Shown: in pieces, positions 59,201 through 64,000 of the stretch
Layout of the letters: each line of letters opens with the position of its first letter
Numbering within the stretch: position 1 is the first letter of the stretch
DNA from: Amborella trichopoda
Lineage: Eukaryota > Streptophyta > Magnoliopsida > Amborellales > Amborellaceae
Assembly: GCF_000471905.2 (NCBI RefSeq)
Contig: NW_006499897.1
Location: forward strand, 5,470,932 to 5,534,931
Direction of reading: 5' to 3'
DNA length: 64,000 bases
Notes under the pieces: model-generated
The model's database searches: none
Seen by the model: the letters and a program-made list of their open reading frames with translations, nothing else
What the model was told of the DNA's origin: nothing
Translations under genes and position numbers: made by a program

Positions 59201-62018
59201 CTTAAATTCCATTGATCTTGACTCAAACTTCTTCCATGGCTTGATTTATGCGCTCTTCATTTTTTCCATTCAATAACCATGATGTAGGAGCAAGTTAGAG
59301 ACACACTCAACATAAAGAGAACAATATGAAAAAAAGACAAATATTTAAGTCCTTTTTGCTGGGTTTGTATGGCCTGTCTTAGTTTCTGCAGATTCTCAAT
59401 ACAAATCTTAAAACTCTTTGAACTAAAGAAAAAAGAACCTTGTAACCACTACTTAGAACCCTAAATCATATGTTGCAGAGACACTGATACGTGTGTCAGT
59501 TCCTGTGGACCATATTTAAGGAAGCCGGAAAGTGGGATTTAGGTCACATTAAATGTTTTCATAGTGAGATTTTAAGAAATGGTTAAGAAAAAAGTGTTAG
59601 ACGCGGGTGTCATGTCCTTGGTATGTTGACACATGCAAAACACCATGGACACATGTCTCCTTGTTACCTAGATTGAACCCTAACCTTAACAGACCTGATA
59701 TTTTGGAACATCCTAACAAATAGGAAATATCAAATCTGTCCTAAAATAGGACAAGTATGACATACCTTGAGACAATGCTTTATTTCAAGCTATGGTTGGC
59801 TTGTCTCATCGAGCTACCCCAGATTGATATATTGTAATTGATTTTGATGCATGAGCGAAAAGTTATAGTCCTCGAAAGTATTAAGTCTTCTAATGGCATC
59901 AAAAAGTTGAATCGAATGGGACTTCCTCTTGGTGCTTGAATTTTTTGGGTCAAAGAACTCCATTATGATTACGAGCCAGATCAAAATGTATGTGTCTCGG
60001 GATATCAAAATAATTTTGGAGTTAAATACTCTAAAAGGGGCAAACTTGTCATGTACCATAATATATATGGGAAACTTATCATGATTTACCCTAATATATA
60101 TGGGGTTTATGAAAGAAAGGCCAAACTACTCATTTTTCAATTTCATTCCACTTGTGGCTTTTGATAAAAAAGCCATAATTTTAATTTTTTGATGCCTTGA
60201 TTGCAGCAGTAAAATGCATAAAACTGTACAAATTCATACTCTTATGCTTTTGAGTTTAAATTGCGGCTTGTGAGGAGATTTTCACATTTGTCTTGTTTGT
60301 ATATTATCACTATTTGACGCTGTTCTGTTTATTATCTTCCATGATATGGCTCCTAAAAATTGTTATTTATGTAGATAAGTTGTTGGCATGGTTTCATCAC
60401 ATTTGGGTTTCTTTAGAAGATCTTATACAATCATTATTTGGATTTCTAGGCAAGTTCATTTCACCTATCATTGAAGAGTTGAGCAAAAAGTATTCACATG
60501 TCAAAGTTCATAAGGTTGATGTGGATCAGGTGAGTGAAGTTTACTTTGTTTTCTTATGTTCTCCAGTGTTCTGAATTTCATGATCATGATCAGTAATTGC
60601 TAGTGACCATGCTGATTCCTTGTCGGAATCAGCGATTAAAATTTTTTATGTTATATGATCTGTACATTTTATAACATAAAAATCAAATAGCCAAGTTGGT
60701 TGGACTGTTGGCTATTAATGTAGGGTGGGGAGTTCGGGCCCTCTTCGTGCTTCCAATTTTCTGTTCTTCAACCTCCTTTTTTTTTTTCTATTGTTTTGGG
60801 ACTAACCAAAAGAAGTTTCAGTGGAAGGGTTCGAGCCTCCAATACCTGGGCATCAACCAAGCGCTCTAGTCAACGTAGCCACTTTAGCTAAGCGATACAA
60901 AACATATATATTAACAATATGTAACTTCTCTGTTTTTTTGTTAACCCCCAAAAATAAAAAAAGGTTATAGTGGGAGGGTCTGAACCTTCAACATCTGGAC
61001 ATCAACCAGACCCTCTAGCCAACACAACCACTCTAGCTGATCAAACAAAACATATATATCATTTATTCTATCGTAAATTTTTTTTTTTGCCGGATCGCTG
61101 ATTTAGGTAATCCAGATTGCCCATCTGTATGATCCAAAATGGGTTCAGTGGGTGGACAAGTCCCCCACCGATCATTTTTAGAAACATTGATGTGCTCTAT
61201 TTCAATTAGATCGGAATCCTTCTATGTTAGCCCACACACTTCAAAATAAAACTTTTGTCACCTCTGACTCTTTTAAGTTATTAAAATTGCTAGGATCTAC
61301 AAGATCTTTTGATCTTCATCATCATAACAGCATCTCCCCCATGCCTTTTGTTCCTTGATCTGAATTTAATGCCCTTCCATTCTGGTTCTCGTTTGGGTCC
61401 AATATCTAGCATTTGAATAGTCCATGTCCCTTTTGAACAAGATTGTTCCATCATTTCTTGTAAAGAAAAAAGTCTTATTAAAAATGGTGATGGATGAATA
61501 CACAAACAAAACTGCCATTTCTGTTATACTTCTTACAGGGCTATTATGTTAGTTCTGTCGTCCACCTAAAGATTCATCCCTTCATCTTGCTTGTATTAAA
61601 AATGATACTTTTATGTTAGTTCTGTCGTCCACCTAAAGATTCATCCTTTCATCTTCCTTGTATTAAAAATGGTACTTTCGACCCTCAAAATTTCCTGTTA
61701 ACATGAAGAGACTCTTTTCTTCAAATGCCAAATAAGTTTTCCTTCTGTATCAACTTTTCCTTATTAAGCCTTTTATTATATGAAACTATGAAGTGAACAC
61801 TTGCCTGTAGCTCAAGAATGTCTCTAATGTGGTAAATCTTGTCATGAACTTGCTTGGCTGTTAATAATCCAAATAAGAGTCATAAGCTTCTTGCTGGACT
61901 TCTCAATTTTCATCATCAGGTGCTCAATTTTCTTCAGTTACTTAATAATGTATTTGATTATAATCCTTTGCAGGAGGGTCTTCAAGACACACTAAGCAAG
62001 TTACAGGTCAATTCAGTG
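54442..62018 (+). CDS. TRXO: Thioredoxin o, mitochondrial; 5 exons seen, 3' end outside window
   Basis: Small dithiol-disulfide oxidoreductase of the plant mitochondrial thioredoxin system, reduced by NADPH-thioredoxin reductase. Exons: 54442-54679, 55427-55492, 55648-55698, 60450-60529, 61974-62018. All junctions are GT/AG with compatible phases, giving 160 codons so far. Residues 1 to about 78 are an Arg/Ser-rich, acid-poor presequence (MRISLLHRIVRGRG...HRALCSS), as expected for mitochondrial import. The Trx fold starts around DIVTIKSDEEFE; LPAIFYFTAVWCGPCKF holds the WCGPC active site at 115-119, with its second Cys codon split by intron 3; then KVHKVDVDQ and EGLQDTLSKLQVNSV. The cis-Pro (expected directly after NSV) and about 30 C-terminal residues are missing; I found no such exon between 62019 and 64000. 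Identity rests on close agreement with plant TRXO, not other Trx classes. Confidence 0.93.
56229..56766. repeat. GA microsatellite spanning a 469-N assembly gap
   Basis: (GA)n runs from 56229 to the gap at 56281-56749 and (AG)n resumes after it to 56766. The gap therefore probably lies within the microsatellite, and 469 may be an estimate. Long Leu-Ser open frames across the Ns are artefacts. Confidence 0.92.
57110..58955 (-). mobile_element. LTR retroelement remnant (non-autonomous or gag-only)
   Basis: Two related blocks on the minus strand, about 58955-58618 and 57390-57110, share CCTTGG(A)GTTTCTAGTTTT, TTGTAGA(G/C)AATTGAGG and a TATAAATA box, and behave as LTRs. Right after the first, minus-strand ATTGCTATCAGCACTT resembles the initiator-tRNA-Met primer site TTGGTATCAGAGC, preceded by a terminal CA (58619-58618). 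The internal part encodes a gag-like start (QIIEVVNKQIKEGINQAMED, EIHGIQGEINELGRWVK; about 58560-58440) and RKYRSPRRQCSQSC. No pol is present. A 45-bp duplication (58756/58801) lies inside the first LTR. Confidence 0.6.
58956..59290 (-). mobile_element. Second copy of the same element's gag-like internal region
   Basis: Matches 58180-58520 in the same orientation (words catggcttgattta, ttccaagttcactgatctctcctt, ttggtattttctaat, gagatctcatgga). It abuts the outer side of the first LTR, so the order on the minus strand is internal, LTR, internal, LTR. Confidence 0.65.
60687..61050. repeat. Cluster of three tRNA-related (SINE-like) segments
   Basis: Plus strand 60690-60755 has tagccaagttggttgga followed by gagttcgggccctc. 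Minus-strand copies at 60900-60812 and 61048-60965 read TAGCTAAAGTGGCTACGTTG or AGCTAGAGTGGTTGTGTTGG, then TTGGTTGATGCCCAGG-like, then AGGCTCGAACCCTTCC or AGGTTCAGACCCTCCC. The layout matches A-box/B-box RNA polymerase III promoters. None can be a functional tRNA: acceptor stems do not pair and anticodon arms are not formed. All lie in intron 4 of TRXO (60530-61973). Confidence 0.55.
61544..61677. repeat. 67-bp tandem duplication in TRXO intron 4
   Basis: ttatgttagttctgtcgtcc, acctaaagattcatcc and cttgtattaaaaatg recur with an offset of 67 (61544 and 61611). The copies are nearly identical, so it is recent. Confidence 0.93.
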
Positions 62019-63189
62019 GTAGGCGCTTATCTATCTTCCATCAGTTGTGTATGATATTTTCTCAAATCGGATGAACCATCTGAATTGACATGATTACTGT
62101 CATTGTTTTCTATTATCTTTAGCACAAAGTAACTAGTATATTAGTACATGAGTTTTAGATTATGAATGTCCCTCTTTATTTCAATGTTGTCATTTTATTA
62201 GTAGAGGCCTCAGTCAAATGCATTGCATCGATTATCTTTCAAGGGAATGTTGAGCTGCGGTTATTAAAAGCAAGAGGGGCTAGCTGCAGTACAAATTATG
62301 TGCAAGGAGGCTACCTTCATGTGCATAACCCTTTCCAGTTGTATTTTCTGTAAGCTTGGGTTCTGCCAGAGTGTTCTAATGCCCTGGAACCAAAACCAGT
62401 TATTTGAGTTGTCTTGTTTGGCCTGAAAGAACTTTTTCATGCAAGTTAGGAAACAAAACATACAAAATAAACTAATCAATGATCACTTTTATTATTATTA
62501 TTGCTGCTGCTAGTGCTACTACGACTACCTGCTACTGCTGCTGCTGTTGTTACTGTTAGTACTACTATTCCTGCTACTGCTCCTACAACTAGTACTGCTA
62601 CTGCTATTACTGCTGCTGCTACAATTACTACCTACTAGTACTACTAACTACGACTACCTACTACTACCTCCTGCTGCTGCTGCTACTACTACGACCTACT
62701 ATTGCTGCCACTACTGCTGCTTCTACTGCTACTAGTATTTGTAAATTGTAATTTAACCTTGTTAGTTTTCTCTGGCCCATGTTGAAATCAAGGAAACAAG
62801 TGCAGATTTACTTTGATGATACCCTAGAAAAGACAAGGCTGATCATCCCAATTGTTGTTACTTAATGATGCGAAAGGACAGCAACAAGCTGAATCCATTA
62901 TTCTTTCAATTGTGGAGCAATTAAAAAAAAAAAAGAAAAAAAAAGAAGCAACAATGGAGGTAAAACAAGCATGTATTAATGGAGAAGAAAATTTCCACCA
63001 CTCAAAAAAATAACTCAATCCAAAAACATAACCATTGTAGGGATGTTGAAAAGTTCCCCCCTTTAATACTAGTAGTCCCATAATAATAAAGTCACCATCG
63101 TCATCATTTTAACCTTTTCCCATAATAATAAAGTAATAAAATAAAAAATAGAATACCTAGAAACTATCCCCTCTATCTTCTTTCATCTA
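62019..63189. other. Start of TRXO intron 5
   Basis: From the 5' splice site at 62019 the intron runs beyond the window. Apart from the triplet array and poly-A runs near 62930, nothing recognisable is present. In particular no exon for the thioredoxin C-terminus is visible. Confidence 0.7.
62490..62740. repeat. Degenerate CTN/ACT triplet array
   Basis: About 250 bp composed almost entirely of tta, ctg, cta, gct, act and cct triplets (for example tactactgctgctgc-like runs), with few phase shifts. The array is intronic, and its one long Leu-rich frame is not a gene. Confidence 0.9.
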
Positions 63190-64000
63190 CGCACTCTTTC
63201 TATAAGTAGAATACAACCCATGTACTCTCGTCTCGTCCAACTAACTTGGGACTCCCCTCTCTTCCCCAACCAAATCCCTTTATTTTTTTGGACACCCACC
63301 TCAATCCCAACTTCCACACTTTTGTATTTTTTCCTACCAAACTCCCTAGCATATTGCTTACACTTAAATTGTTCACCGCAGTTTGGTCATCTGTTTGTGG
63401 ATGATAAGCATCGGTGAATTGCAACTTAGTACCTAATTTTTCCCATGATGTTCTTTGAGTATGGCTAAGAAACCGAATATCATGCCTGAAGTTATGGTCT
63501 TCAAAATCCCATGTAGTTGTACGGAATCCCATGTAGTCGTACGATCTCCTTGAAGAAGAGTATAGCAACCATCATACCATAAGTGGTCCTCTTGTACAGT
63601 TTGAAGTGCACCATCTTAGAAAACTGATCCTCGACCACCCTAATTGAATCACGACCTCTTGGTGTCCTTGGTAGGCCCACAATGAAATCCATAGATAAAT
63701 CTACCCATGACCTAGTTGGGACAGGCAATGGTGTGTATTGAGGCTGGTGTTTTGAGTGTCCCTTGCCCACCTGACATTCTCTGCACTTGTCAACAAATCT
63801 GTACACATCCCTTCTTATGCATGGCAAAAAATATTACTCTTCCACCAATGCATAGGTCTTATCCTTGCTAAAATGACCATCAAGTCCTTCTCCATGGAGA
63901 TCTAACATGAGATTATCTATAAAAGAAGTATCAGGGATACATAACCACGTGTCATAGAACAAATACCCATTAGTAAAATTAAACCGGCAATAAGAGGAAT
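63190..64000 (-). mobile_element. Ty3/gypsy integrase remnant, running off the right edge
   Basis: Minus-strand reading: LHGEGLDGHFSKDKTYALVE (H2 part of the integrase HHCC finger, about 63910-63850), CIRRDVYRFVDKCRECQVGK (C2 part, 63825-63765), then core blocks SWVDLSMDFIVGLPRTPRG (about 63706-63650), DQFSKMVHF (63635-63610) and WEKLGTKLQFTDAYHPQTD (about 63455-63395). Core spacing fits gypsy integrases. A 20-bp duplication (aatcccatgtagt, 63505/63525) and frameshifts break it. Polymerase domains would lie beyond 64000. Confidence 0.88.

Larger units (their letters stand above)
55699..60449. other. Intron 3 of TRXO (4751 bp including a gap)
   Basis: Splits the Cys codon of WCGPC. Contains the GA microsatellite/gap, the LTR element and its duplicated internal segment. 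Stretches 55700-56210, 56830-57100 and 59300-60440 show nothing recognisable. Confidence 0.85.

Noticed and set aside
60687..61050. Functional tRNA genes
   Set aside because: B-box words are present, but acceptor stems and anticodon arms do not form, so these are tRNA-derived repeats at most.

Overview
The window is nuclear DNA of a flowering plant. It holds two spliced genes whose GT/AG introns I could trace codon by codon, set in AT-rich sequence crowded with transposable elements (TEs): L1-type LINEs, Ty1/copia and Ty3/gypsy remnants, Mutator-like elements (MULEs), hAT, SINEs, a possible Helitron, satellites and microsatellites. No species can be named. The very large TE-filled introns suggest a large, TE-rich angiosperm genome. 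Three assembly gaps are present (37995-38014, a single N at 38060, and 56281-56749).

Genes. (1) 6806-31466, minus strand: UDP-N-acetylglucosamine pyrophosphorylase (GlcNAc1pUT), complete, 15 coding exons, 1461 nt, 486 codons plus stop. The coding sequence is intact although its introns add up to about 23 kb. (2) 54442 to past the right edge, plus strand: mitochondrial thioredoxin o (TRXO). Five exons are visible and include the WCGPC active site; the last exon or exons lie outside the window. The genes are divergent, with about 23 kb of TE-rich DNA between their start codons.

Layout. 1-2710: short duplications, a possible hAT end and a ten-copy 178-bp satellite. 3030-5650: 5'-truncated LINE with four internal tandem duplications. 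5651-6805: 3' flank of GlcNAc1pUT. 6806-31466: the gene, with these intron contents: a 0.27-kb-arm inverted repeat (intron 11), a TIR element with an Au-like SINE at its centre (intron 7), a 51-bp minisatellite, a LINE scrap and direct repeats (intron 4), and a copia scrap plus a 7.0-kb LINE with an 18-bp target-site duplication (intron 3). 31.5-43.9 kb: intergenic, with a 490-bp MULE-type element, an hAT element carrying a nested MITE, a second copy of that MITE in the opposite orientation, and three degenerate units that share the MITE core. 43.97-54.27 kb: a possible Helitron interrupted by a 7738-bp MULE with long TIRs and a perfect 9-bp TSD. The MULE carries a decayed MURA-type transposase, a decayed intron-containing plant mobile domain (PMD) gene and an array of about 30 CGGAGCG-like motifs. 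54.4-64 kb: TRXO, whose introns hold an unresolved GA microsatellite, an LTR element in an LTR/internal/LTR/internal order, tRNA-related repeats, a degenerate triplet array and a Ty3/gypsy integrase that runs off the edge.

The two host genes act in different compartments (cytosolic nucleotide-sugar synthesis and mitochondrial redox control), and nothing here links them functionally. The most unusual items are the CGGAGCG-motif array inside a MULE that also carries a PMD gene, the nested MITE family, the long hairpin in intron 11, and the TE boundary close upstream of TRXO.
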